Counted from the first letter of the stretch, positions 1 to 5,544 are shown. The stretch: 8,997 nucleotides of DNA from an uncultured Dyadobacter sp. (GCA_946481035.1 CAMLNK010000097.1:1-8997); one strand, 5' to 3'. A program made the numbers and translations. Notes: generated from the sequence alone by a model not told the origin.

Positions 1-12
1 GAATAAAAAAAG

Positions 13-38
13 AAAAGCCCTACTTTCATAGGGCTTTT
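13..38 (-). terminator. Rho-independent terminator of the small lipoprotein gene
   Basis: A perfect 10-bp inverted repeat (AAAAGCCCTA / TAGGGCTTTT) encloses a 6-base loop. Read on the minus strand, the stem is followed by a run of T residues with one C (positions 12 to 5), which is the layout of an intrinsic terminator. It starts 25 bases after the stop codon of the gene at 64-252, so it most likely ends that transcript. Because the stem carries A and T runs on both sides, it might also work weakly in the other direction. Confidence 0.85.
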
Positions 39-63
39 CAAGATTTTCGACTTGTACGTCTGA

Positions 64-252
64 TTACTTCTTAGTAGTATCAGCAGCAGTAGTGTCAGCA
101 GCAGCAGCAGTTGTATCAACAGCAGTTGTGTCAACAGCAGGAGTTTCAACAGTTACAGCAGTAGTATCAGCTGATTCGTCAGCAGGTTTGCTAGTACAAG
201 CAGCGAAAGCTACCATCCCGGCAACAAACGCAAATGCAAAGAATTTTTTCAT
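64..252 (-). CDS. Small Asp-Thr-Thr-repeat lipoprotein (hypothetical)
   Basis: This 62-residue protein has a lipoprotein signal peptide: two Lys at positions 2-3, a hydrophobic core at about 4-16, and a lipobox-like FAAC with the lipidated Cys at 19. The mature part is only about 44 residues, has no hydrophobic stretch, and is almost entirely Ala, Thr, Val and Asp. It contains five Asp-Thr-Thr units (starting at residues 29, 41, 46, 53 and 58) separated by Ala/Val and ends in Lys-Lys. The composition is that of a flexible, disordered tether, possibly with O-glycosylated Thr. I do not recognise a named family, and similar tiny low-complexity lipoproteins are common in Bacteroidota. The DNA is a run of GCA/CAG-like triplets, so in-frame repeat slippage could change its length. 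A good -7 box lies just upstream and a terminator just downstream, so it is probably a single-gene unit. Function unknown. Confidence 0.75.
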   Translation of the reverse strand: MKKFFAFAFVAGMVAFAACTSKPADESADTTAVTVETPAVDTTAVDTTAAAADTTAADTTKK

Positions 253-278
253 TTCTTGGGTGTAATTAAGGTTCGATG

Positions 279-286
279 CAAAGGTA
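279..286 (-). promoter_or_regulatory. Bacteroidota-type -7 box for the small lipoprotein gene
   Basis: On the minus strand this reads TACCTTTG, a full match to the TAnnTTTG -7 consensus used by the primary sigma factor of Bacteroidota. It lies 26 bases upstream of the ATG at 252, giving an expected 5' leader of about 20 bases. No good TTTG -33 element is seen at the usual distance; a TTTA about 22 bases upstream is the closest. The surrounding gap (253-404) is AT-rich and holds no ORF or terminator that I can support. Confidence 0.5.
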
Positions 287-404
287 ATATGATCGAATTG
301 AATATTCCTAAATTTTGAGTTTGTATTTTTCCAAGAACTTAAAATTTCCTTAGAAAATTCTTAATTCGCTTTAATTTGTCCTATTAAATCCCCCTATCGT
401 CCCC

Positions 405-1178
405 CTAAACACTCTGCAACTTTTCGTTGTAAGCCCGCACGCAGGCAGCCACTTCGGGTAACAATTCCTGGTTGGCTTCGATACCGTTGCCTACCACGAT
501 CACATCCGCGCCCGCGTTCAGGGCTGCATCCGCTTTTTCGTAGGAATCGATTCCGCCGCCGACGATGATCGGTGTGTCCACGGCTGCACGTACCGCTGCA
601 ATGGTTTCGCCCGGCACCGGGAACAGCGCGCCGCTGCCGGCATCGAGGAAAATATTTTGCAGGCCCAGGTATTCCCCCGCAAGCGCAGTGCAGGCTGCAA
701 TGCCCGGCTTGTCGCGCGGGAGCGGCGTAGTATTACTAATGTAGGATACGGTGGTAAGCTTGCCGCTTTCGATGAGCATGTAGCCCGTAGGCAGCACTTC
801 GAGGCCGCTTCTTTTCAGTAACGGTGCCGCGATAACGTGCTGGCCGATCAGCAATTCGGGATTGCGGCCGGAAATCAGCGAAAGCAGTAAGATCGCATCG
901 GCGGTAGGTTCAATATGCAGGCTGCTGCCGGGGAAAAGTATTGCAGGAATGCTGGTATATTCGTGAATGGCGGTGATCAGCTTGTCGATGGCGTAGTTGG
1001 TGATGAGGCTTCCGCCAACGAAGAAAAAGTCAACGCCGTGCCCTGCCGCGTATTCGAGGAATTTCGGGAATGTGGAAAGGTTAATTTTATCCGGATCAAG
1101 GAGAACAGCAAACGATTTCCTTTTTTCGGCTTTACGTTCGGAAAGGAGGTCTGCGATTTGATGTTTCGCTGCTTTCAT
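405..1178 (-). CDS. Geranylgeranylglyceryl phosphate synthase family protein (GGGPS/PcrB)
   Basis: The 257-residue product is a TIM-barrel prenyltransferase that joins a polyprenyl diphosphate (probably geranylgeranyl) to sn-glycerol 1-phosphate, the first ether-forming step of archaeal-type lipids. Family hallmarks seen are LLDPDK near the N terminus (Asp28, Asp30 and Lys31, Mg/phosphate region), FVGGS (53-57), FPGSS (82-86), the substrate-site segment TGYMLIESG (131-139, Glu137), FLDAGSGA (177-184), and the phosphate-binding loops VGGGI (206-210) and VVGNGIE (228-234). The length fits the bacterial group II enzymes of Bacteroidota rather than the shorter Firmicutes PcrB. Chain-length preference cannot be read from sequence alone. 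The ATG overlaps the stop of the upstream membrane-protein gene (ATGA, positions 1178-1175), which fixes the start and suggests translational coupling. No clear terminator follows the TAG stop, so transcription may continue towards the lipoprotein gene. Confidence 0.9.
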   Translation of the reverse strand: MKAAKHQIADLLSERKAEKRKSFAVLLDPDKINLSTFPKFLEYAAGHGVDFFFVGGSLITNYAIDKLITAIHEYTSIPAILFPGSSLHIEPTADAILLLSLISGRNPELLIGQHVIAAPLLKRSGLEVLPTGYMLIESGKLTTVSYISNTTPLPRDKPGIAACTALAGEYLGLQNIFLDAGSGALFPVPGETIAAVRAAVDTPIIVGGGIDSYEKADAALNAGADVIVVGNGIEANQELLPEVAACVRAYNEKLQSV

Positions 1179-1579
1179 TCGGTTTTACGTTCGTCTTCAA
1201 TAAAATGTTTCAGCTTCTGGCGCGCCCACCCCACAGCCAATGTCCAGGCTAAACTTTGAACGGCTTGTCCGACCGCAGACTGGGTTTTGATTTTGGTGAC
1301 TTTCTTTTCGACAGGTTCAACCGGCTCTACCAAAATTTCCTTTTTCTTTTTCCCCTTCGGCAGCAATGCATTCATGACTACGAAAGTCGTTGCCATGACC
1401 CCGCCGATCACCAGCGCCTGCTTGCCATAAGCAGTGGCCTCTTTTTTAAGCCCGCTCCATTGGGTTTCCAGCTTGTCGCGGTACAGATCTGCATCCTGCA
1501 ACAGCTCTTCTTTGTCCTTATCCGTATCCGACGAAAACGGTTTGGTGATTTTTACCGAAGAATCTATTGAAGAACTCAT
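1175..1579 (-). CDS. Hypothetical single-pass membrane protein coupled to GGGPS
   Basis: This 134-residue protein has no family that I recognise. The first 50 residues are polar and charged (DTDKDKEELLQDADLYRDKLE region) and look helical. One transmembrane segment follows at about 55-73, ending in a basic cluster (Lys75, Lys77-80) that should sit in the cytoplasm. Next come a Val-Glu-Pro repeat (about 83-90) and a second moderately hydrophobic, probably amphipathic stretch with two Trp at about 102-126. The general layout (charged helix, then membrane anchor) recalls the ElaB/YqjD type of inner-membrane anchored proteins, which also occur beside YqjE-like genes. That is only an architectural resemblance. 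Its stop overlaps the GGGPS start by four bases, so the two proteins are probably made together. A TAnnTTTG box about 45 bases upstream suggests the pair can be transcribed on its own. Confidence 0.8.
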   Translation of the reverse strand: MSSSIDSSVKITKPFSSDTDKDKEELLQDADLYRDKLETQWSGLKKEATAYGKQALVIGGVMATTFVVMNALLPKGKKKKEILVEPVEPVEKKVTKIKTQSAVGQAVQSLAWTLAVGWARQKLKHFIEDERKTE

Positions 1580-1624
1580 TTCATATCTGTTTAAATAGTG
1601 TCTGAGAATTTTTCAAAAGGAATC

Positions 1625-1658
1625 CAAAAATAGCAATTCAGAGAAACTTATTGCCAAA
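1625..1658 (-). promoter_or_regulatory. Candidate promoter for the membrane protein-GGGPS pair
   Basis: In the 97-base gap between the holin-X-like gene and the 134-residue gene, the minus strand has TATTTTTG (1632-1625), a full TAnnTTTG match. A TTTG lies 22 bases upstream (1658-1655), slightly wider than the usual -33 spacing. The predicted 5' leader is about 40 bases. No terminator hairpin is visible after the upstream stop codon, so read-through from the his transcript could add to expression. Confidence 0.45.
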
Positions 1659-1676
1659 TAAAGCTGCCAAAAAGCA

Positions 1677-2015
1677 TTATTCCTCCTTCGCGCTGACAAA
1701 ACGAACGATTATTTTCCGGATCAGCGTGATCCAGGTTTCCTTCCAGATGATGGTAATGGCTAGTTTGAGAATAAAAACACCGAGCAGTATGACGAAGCCC
1801 AGATAGTCGCTGTGCAGCCACTCGTTCAGGAATGTCCCGAGCAATATGACGAGCAAAATCAGGATCGTAAGGCCAATGCATAGCAGTATGGCGGCATATA
1901 TCCCCATCACAACGGCCCGCTCGATCTTGTCACGGGTCTCAATTTTAAATAGATCGATCCTGGTTTCGAAATATTTAAAAAGGGTGTCCTTGATTTCTTC
2001 CAGTTGACTCAGCAT
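1677..2015 (-). CDS. Holin-X/YqjE-like phage_holin_3_6 family membrane protein
   Basis: The 112-residue protein has an N-terminal charged, probably amphipathic helix (about 1-33, with the LFKYFETRIDLFKIETRDKI pattern). Two transmembrane helices follow at about 35-63 and 70-91, joined by a short NEWLHSDY loop, and then a basic tail. This fits the 'putative actinobacterial holin-X, holin superfamily III' / YqjE family. Despite the name, members in chromosomal non-phage settings are not known to lyse cells, and there are no phage genes here. It lies 59 bases after the YvlD-like gene, so co-transcription with the his operon is likely. Function unknown, perhaps envelope stress or membrane organisation. 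The Met start gives the family's normal length. Confidence 0.8.
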   Translation of the reverse strand: MLSQLEEIKDTLFKYFETRIDLFKIETRDKIERAVVMGIYAAILLCIGLTILILLVILLGTFLNEWLHSDYLGFVILLGVFILKLAITIIWKETWITLIRKIIVRFVSAKEE

Positions 2016-2074
2016 AGCGGTAAATTCAAATCATGTGAAATGTTTTAAGGCCTGAACAACAGACTTTTTTCACA

Positions 2075-2410
2075 TTAATCCAAAAACATACCAAGGATTG
2101 CGGATACGACTGAAACGATCAACCCGAAGAACAATGCGGAAATGAAACCATCTACCCGGAAACCGTCTACGAGCGAGGCGGCAAGGTAAATAATGAAAAC
2201 GTTGACCACGAAATAGAACAACCCCAGCGTCAGGATCGTAATGGGTAATGCGAGGATTTGCAGGATCGGTTTCAGGAATGTGTTCAGGATACCCAACACA
2301 ATGGCTACGATGATAGCCGTACCCGTACTCGCAACCACAACCCCGGGAACCAAATTAGCGGCGACGATGATCGCCAAAGTACTGATTACAAGACGCAGGA
2401 GTAGTTTCAT
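2075..2410 (-). CDS. YvlD-like phage holin family 4 (superfamily IV) membrane protein
   Basis: From the ATG at 2410 this is a 111-residue protein with about four hydrophobic segments (roughly 4-20, 30-46, 50-78 and 88-110). It carries the family pattern: an NLVPGVVV turn (19-26), ILNTFLKPILQILALPITI (Asn43, Lys47, Pro48, Pro56) and LTLGLFYFVVN (60-70). This matches the 'mycobacterial 4 TMS phage holin, superfamily IV' / YvlD family of small integral membrane proteins of unknown role. An in-frame ATG at 2452 would add 14 polar residues (MTYFVAVTNKNQNR) and overlap hisIE by 29 bases. I prefer 2410 because the family starts directly with MKLLLRL-like sequence and the gap to hisIE is then 13 bases. 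The tight spacing implies that it is part of the his transcript. Confidence 0.85.
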   Translation of the reverse strand: MKLLLRLVISTLAIIVAANLVPGVVVASTGTAIIVAIVLGILNTFLKPILQILALPITILTLGLFYFVVNVFIIYLAASLVDGFRVDGFISALFFGLIVSVVSAILGMFLD

Positions 2411-2423
2411 ACGGTTCTGGTTT

Positions 2424-3065
2424 TTATTGGTGACGGCTACGAAGTACGTCAATTACCTCATCTAAGTCAATGTTTTTTTGTTCCAGCAAAACGAGCAGGT
2501 GGAACAGCAAATCCGACACCTCGTTCTTGAAAAGATCGTCGTCATTATCCTTCGACTCAATGACAACTTCCACCGCCTCTTCCCCTACTTTCTGCGCGAT
2601 TTTGTTGATCCCTTTTTTGAAAAGACTGGCCGTATAAGATGAATCCGACGGGTTCAGTTTTCGTTCGCGGATCACATTTTTTTGCAGGTAATTCAGGAAT
2701 GCAGCCTCGCCTGTACGTGTGTCAGCAATTTCCGGCTGGCTATTTTTTTCCCCAAAACAAGTATCCGCACCCGTGTGGCAAACGGGGCCGGCTGGGGTAG
2801 CTTTAATGAGCAGCGTATCGCCATCGCAGTCAGCTGCAATTTCGTTTACAAACAGAAAGTTGCCCGACGTTTCCCCCTTCGTCCACAGGCGCTGCTTGCT
2901 CCGGCTGAAAAAAGTAACGGTTCCCTGCTGCCGGGTAACGTCCAGCGCTTCGGCATTCATGTAGCCGAGCATCAGCACTTTACCGGTTTTTACGTCCTGA
3001 ATAACAGCTGGCACCAGGCCGTCGGCCGATTTATTAAAGTCAATGGATGAAAACGTCTCGCTCAT
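2424..3065 (-). CDS. hisIE: Bifunctional phosphoribosyl-AMP cyclohydrolase / phosphoribosyl-ATP pyrophosphatase
   Basis: This 213-residue fused enzyme carries out histidine steps 2 and 3: hydrolysis of PR-ATP to PR-AMP plus pyrophosphate, then ring opening of PR-AMP. The N-terminal HisI domain (about 1-105) has the Mg-binding DCDGD segment (Asp79, Asp81, Asp83) and the three expected zinc cysteines, Cys80, Cys96 and Cys103, in DCDGD and CHTGADTCF. The C-terminal HisE domain (about 118-213) has SYTASLF (143-149), KKGINKIAQKVGEEAVEV (150-167, with the acidic helix VGEEAVE) and NEVSDLLFHLLVLL. Both active sites look intact and the length is normal for the fusion. The gene follows hisF after an unusually long 91-base gap for this operon. 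I found no strong hairpin or extra ORF in that gap. Confidence 0.97.
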   Translation of the reverse strand: MSETFSSIDFNKSADGLVPAVIQDVKTGKVLMLGYMNAEALDVTRQQGTVTFFSRSKQRLWTKGETSGNFLFVNEIAADCDGDTLLIKATPAGPVCHTGADTCFGEKNSQPEIADTRTGEAAFLNYLQKNVIRERKLNPSDSSYTASLFKKGINKIAQKVGEEAVEVVIESKDNDDDLFKNEVSDLLFHLLVLLEQKNIDLDEVIDVLRSRHQ

Positions 3066-3156
3066 TTTTGATTGTTAATTAAAACATCCCGATTTGTCCG
3101 CAGCTTAGGGCTTGGCGACCAGCCGGTTCTGTATATTTTGATAAACCTTCGCGCTG

Positions 3157-3930
3157 TTACCGGGTCATCCGGATCGGCAGGTCTTTATTTTTAAGGTATT
3201 CTTTCAAATCCGGGATATCGATTTCCCGGAAGTGGAAAATGCTTGCCGCCAATCCGGCATCGGCTTTTCCTTCCGTGAAAACATCGAAAAAGTGCTCCAT
3301 ATTGCCCGCACCGCCGGAAGCGATCACGGGAATATTCGCATTGCCCGAAATCGTCGAGGTCAGTTCCAATGCGAAACCGTTCTTCGTACCGTCGGTATCC
3401 ATCGAGGTGAGCAGGATCTCGCCTGCACCGCGCTCTTCCACTTCCTTCGCCCAGGGTATCGAACGGATTTCCGTCGCCTTCCTGCCCCCGTGCGTGTGCA
3501 CGATGTGCTCAAAGCCGTTTTCCGTTTCAATGTAGCGCGTATCAATCGCCACTACAATGCATTGGCTACCGAATTCGAGCGACAGCTCATTGATCAGGTC
3601 CGGGTTGCGCACCGCCGCCGAGTTGATCGACACCTTGTCCGCGCCCGCATGCAGGAGCGCCGACACGTCCGCAATCGAGGAAATGCCTCCGCCAACTGTA
3701 AAAGGGATGTTAATGGTCTGCGCTACTCTGCGGACGAGGTCGATAAATGTCGAACGGCCGTCGACAGTAGCCGTAATATCCAGGTACACCAGCTCGTCGG
3801 CGCCCTGCGCGGCGTACATTGCGCCTAGCTCCACAGCGTCCCCGGCATCGCGCAGGTTCACAAAATTGACCCCTTTGACCGTCCGGCCGTCTTTTACATC
3901 CAGACAGGGAATGATTCGTTTTGTAAGCAT
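3157..3930 (-). CDS. hisF: Imidazole glycerol phosphate synthase, cyclase subunit
   Basis: The 257-residue (beta/alpha)8 barrel uses ammonia delivered by HisH to turn PRFAR into imidazole glycerol phosphate and AICAR. The catalytic aspartates are at the canonical positions, Asp11 ([10 protein letters not shown]) and Asp130 (VVAIDTR). The phosphate loops TVGGGI (78-83), KVSINSAAV (99-107) and ASGGAG near the C terminus are present, as is [14 protein letters not shown]. The length is typical. The start is three bases after the hisA stop codon, so translation is probably coupled. It works as a complex with the product of hisH, two genes upstream on the same strand. Confidence 0.97.
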   Translation of the reverse strand: MLTKRIIPCLDVKDGRTVKGVNFVNLRDAGDAVELGAMYAAQGADELVYLDITATVDGRSTFIDLVRRVAQTINIPFTVGGGISSIADVSALLHAGADKVSINSAAVRNPDLINELSLEFGSQCIVVAIDTRYIETENGFEHIVHTHGGRKATEIRSIPWAKEVEERGAGEILLTSMDTDGTKNGFALELTSTISGNANIPVIASGGAGNMEHFFDVFTEGKADAGLAASIFHFREIDIPDLKEYLKNKDLPIRMTR

Positions 3931-3933
3931 ATT

Positions 3934-4656
3934 TTAAACTGAAAAACGCTGTAAATCGGCCAGGCTGATCCGGTTTTCGTAAATCGCTTTACCGATGATC
4001 ACGCCGTAGATATTCATTTCCGCCAGTTTTTCCACATCCTCGATACCCGCAATACCACCGCTGGCGATGATATTCAGGTCGGGACATTTGTCTTGGAGGT
4101 TTTTGTATAAATCAAAAGAAGGACCTTGGAGCAGGCCGTCTTTGGCTACGTCGGTACTAATGGTGTATTTCACACCTTTTGCCACATACTCTTCCACAAA
4201 ATCATACACCCAAATGCTGGTACCCTCTTCCCAGCCGCTTACCGCGATCTTCTCATTTTTGGCATCCGCACCGAGAATGATTTTATCACCGCCGTAAGTT
4301 TTGAGCCAATGCTCGAACAAATCGGGCTGCTTCACGGCAATGCTGCCGCCGGTAACCTGCTTTGCGCCGCTATCGAATGCGATTTTCAGGTCATCATCCG
4401 ATTGTACCCCTCCTCCGAAATCGACATGCAGCGAAGTTTTGGAAGCAATGGTTTCCAATACCTTCCAATTGACGACCTTTTTGGCCTTCGCACCGTCAAG
4501 GTCCACCAAATGCAGCCTTTTCAGCCCTGCGTCTTCGAATTGCAGCGCTACTTCCAGCGGGTTTTCATTATAAATCTTTTTCTGACCATAATCGCCCTGC
4601 GTGAGGCGTACGCATTTGCCTTCAATCAGGTCGATAGCGGGGATAATCTGGATCAT
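3934..4656 (-). CDS. hisA: ProFAR isomerase (1-(5-phosphoribosyl)-5-[(5-phosphoribosylamino)methylideneamino]imidazole-4-carboxamide isomerase)
   Basis: The 240-residue half-barrel-repeat enzyme performs the Amadori rearrangement of ProFAR to PRFAR, supplying the substrate of HisHF. The catalytic pair is present: Asp9 in [15 protein letters not shown] and Asp131 in ILGADAKN. Also seen are the [10 protein letters not shown] segment (48-57), the phosphate loop DFGGGV (79-84), VSGWEE (139-144), [14 protein letters not shown] and ASGGIAG. The loop GGSIAVKQP (103-111) has Gly-Gly-Ser where many HisA proteins have Gly-Thr/Ser. The gene lies 20 bases after hisH and 3 bases before hisF, so it is within one operon. 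Confidence 0.97.
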   Translation of the reverse strand: MIQIIPAIDLIEGKCVRLTQGDYGQKKIYNENPLEVALQFEDAGLKRLHLVDLDGAKAKKVVNWKVLETIASKTSLHVDFGGGVQSDDDLKIAFDSGAKQVTGGSIAVKQPDLFEHWLKTYGGDKIILGADAKNEKIAVSGWEEGTSIWVYDFVEEYVAKGVKYTISTDVAKDGLLQGPSFDLYKNLQDKCPDLNIIASGGIAGIEDVEKLAEMNIYGVIIGKAIYENRISLADLQRFSV

Positions 4657-4676
4657 GGGTTCGGGGCAGGCGGTTA

Positions 4677-5264
4677 TCAGAGTTTGAGAAAATTTTCGAG
4701 GATTTGCTGGCCGGCGTTCCCGCTGATCTCGCAGTGAAACTGGGCCGCGTAGAAATTATCCTTATGCAGCATCGCGCTGAATGGCAATGCATAATCGCAA
4801 CTGGCGACAGTGTAATCGCAGATCGGTGCCGCATAGCTGTGTACGAAATAAACGTACGCATTGTCGGGCAGGCCCGCGGTCAGCGGCGACTGGTAGCCGG
4901 AGATATTGTTCCAGCCCATATGCGGCACTTTCAGGCCTGCATTTGCCGGGAAACGCTTCACATCCACATCGAAAATGCCCATGCATTCGGTATTGTTCTC
5001 CTCCGAAAAGCGGCACATGAGCTGCATGCCCACGCAGGTTCCGAACACGGGTTGTTTCAGGGAAGGGATCACCTTGTCGAGGCCCACATTGCGGAGGTAG
5101 CTCATGGTGGTGCTGGCTTCGCCTACGCCGGGGAAAATCACCTTGTCGGCGGACCGGATCTCGGCTTCATCGTCGGTGTAGAGGTAGCTCGCGCCAATGC
5201 GGTCGAGCGCGTACATGACCGACTGCACGTTGCCTGCATTGTATTTGATAATGACGGTTTTCAT
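4677..5264 (-). CDS. hisH: Imidazole glycerol phosphate synthase, glutaminase subunit
   Basis: The 195-residue class I glutamine amidotransferase releases ammonia from glutamine and channels it to HisF. The nucleophile is Cys77 in [10 protein letters not shown] and the catalytic dyad is His177 and Glu179. The oxyanion-region segment PGVGEAS (45-51), the PHMGWN motif (114-119) and YFVHSYAAP (139-147) are all present. The catalytic-histidine motif reads QFHCEISG rather than the common QFHPEKSG. Its two catalytic residues are kept, so activity is expected. This is the first structural gene of the his operon in the window. Its ATG is 26 bases after the T-run of an intrinsic terminator, so expression should depend on read-through of that terminator. 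Confidence 0.96.
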   Translation of the reverse strand: MKTVIIKYNAGNVQSVMYALDRIGASYLYTDDEAEIRSADKVIFPGVGEASTTMSYLRNVGLDKVIPSLKQPVFGTCVGMQLMCRFSEENNTECMGIFDVDVKRFPANAGLKVPHMGWNNISGYQSPLTAGLPDNAYVYFVHSYAAPICDYTVASCDYALPFSAMLHKDNFYAAQFHCEISGNAGQQILENFLKL

Positions 5265-5290
5265 ATCAATATGTGCTTGAAATCGACAAC

Positions 5291-5319
5291 AAAAAAGCCC
5301 GATCTTAACAATCGGGCTT
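5291..5319 (-). terminator. Attenuator terminator upstream of hisH
   Basis: On the minus strand a perfect 9-bp stem (AAGCCCGAT, 5319-5311, with ATCGGGCTT, 5303-5295) encloses a 7-base loop. The 3' arm runs into six T residues (5296-5291). It points towards hisH, ending 27 bases before its ATG. No other minus-strand gene lies between it and the divergent gene at 5545, apart from the leader ORF at 5375-5431. A terminator in this place therefore has nothing to end except the his leader transcript, which is the signature of an attenuator. In the plus direction the stem is followed by CTGGGA, with no T-run. Confidence 0.85.
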
Positions 5320-5391
5320 CTGGGATACTATGTATTCAACCTTATTACAACACTACTTGCAAAAACACATCACCCTAGACGTCCGAAAGCC
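5315..5391 (-). promoter_or_regulatory. hisH leader: Candidate antiterminator pairing of the his leader
   Basis: By eye, leader RNA GGCUUU (5391-5386) pairs with GAAGCC (5320-5315; one G-U pair). Past a C/A mismatch it continues with GG (5384-5383) against CC (5323-5322) and possibly one A-U pair. The 3' partner uses most of the 5' arm of the terminator, so the two structures exclude each other. The 5' partner lies in leader codons 14-17, just after the His codons. A ribosome stalled on His codons would leave it largely free; a ribosome at the stop codon would cover it. The pairing was found by inspection and not by energy calculation. Confidence 0.5.
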
Positions 5392-5431
5392 ACAGGCCAT
5401 GATGCAAATGATATGTTTCAGCTGTTAACAT
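5375..5431 (-). CDS. Candidate his operon leader peptide (18 aa, His-rich)
   Basis: This short ORF encodes MLTAETYHLHHGLWLSDV and ends in TAG. Codons 8, 10 and 11 are all CAT (His), so three of four consecutive codons are histidine, placed before a terminator that precedes hisH. That is the arrangement of ribosome-mediated his attenuation as known in enterobacteria, although the His run here is shorter. Low charged tRNA-His would stall the ribosome at codons 8-11, allow the antiterminator and let transcription enter hisH. With ample His-tRNA the ribosome reaches the stop and the terminator forms. No Shine-Dalgarno sequence is visible before the ATG, as is normal in Bacteroidota. Translation is not shown by sequence alone. 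Confidence 0.65.
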   Translation of the reverse strand: MLTAETYHLHHGLWLSDV

Positions 5432-5435
5432 GCCA

Positions 5436-5454
5436 CAAATGTAAGCAAAAATTA
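5436..5454 (-). promoter_or_regulatory. Candidate promoter of the his leader/operon
   Basis: The minus strand contains TACATTTG (5443-5436), an exact TAnnTTTG -7 match. An overlapping region contains TAATTTTTG (5454-5446), one base too long for the consensus. If the first box is used, transcription would start almost at the leader ATG (5431), giving a leaderless or very short-leader transcript. The second would give a 5' end roughly 10 bases earlier. A TTTG on the minus strand lies farther upstream (25 bases from the first box), not at ideal spacing. The choice between the two cannot be settled by reading. Confidence 0.35.
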
Positions 5455-5460
5455 CAATAA

Positions 5461-5536
5461 GCGGCTAACAAACGGCGTAAATATTACATTAAAATTTGCT
5501 TAGAGAAAACTTCGTACCTTGCGGTTAACAAATGGC
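5461..5536 (+). repeat. Pair of 16-base direct repeats in the divergent his/M14 intergenic region
   Basis: GCGGCTAACAAACGGC (5461-5476) and GCGGTTAACAAATGGC (5521-5536) match at 14 of 16 bases and start exactly 60 bases apart. A shorter related copy, GCTGTTAACA, lies at 5421-5430. The repeats flank the predicted plus-strand promoter of the M14 peptidase gene. They could be regulator binding sites or chance similarity; the core GTTAAC is itself palindromic. Confidence 0.4.
5495..5521 (+). promoter_or_regulatory. Candidate promoter of the M14 peptidase gene
   Basis: TTTG (5495-5498) is followed 16 bases later by TACCTTG (5515-5521), which lacks one T of the TAnnTTTG -7 consensus. The start codon is at 5545, so the leader would be about 20 bases. 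The spacing is shorter than usual and the -7 box imperfect, so this is a weak prediction. The promoter would be divergent from that of the his leader. Confidence 0.35.
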
Positions 5537-5544
5537 CCTGAACC

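Noticed and set aside
1652..1675. Two TTTGGCA direct repeats (minus strand) after the holin-X-like gene as a terminator
   Set aside because: They are direct, not inverted, repeats, so no hairpin can form from them.
2034..2074. Inverted repeat TGTGAAA / TTTCACA between the two holin-like genes
   Set aside because: The arms are only 7 bases long with a 27-base loop, and no T-run follows on the minus strand. It is not convincing as a terminator or a structured element.
1677..2410. Prophage remnant suggested by two 'holin' family matches
   Set aside because: There are no endolysin, structural, integrase or attachment-site signals nearby, and both families are widespread as ordinary chromosomal membrane proteins.
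2411..2452. Upstream start for the YvlD-like gene (14 extra residues)
   Set aside because: The extra residues are polar, lie within the hisIE coding end and do not match the family N terminus. The ATG at 2410 gives the expected length.
3066..3156. 91-base gap between hisF and hisIE as a possible regulatory element or hidden gene
   Set aside because: Only 4-bp pairings are visible and no ORF of useful length. I see no promoter box that I can defend.
3232..3828. 198-residue plus-strand ORF antisense to hisF
   Set aside because: hisF is complete, with its catalytic Asp11 and Asp130. The opposite frame is rich in Arg/His/Val runs typical of antisense frames of GC-biased genes.
4704..5378. 224-residue plus-strand ORF over hisH and its leader
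   Set aside because: It is antisense to hisH, with no recognisable motif, and runs across the attenuator region. It is a shadow ORF.
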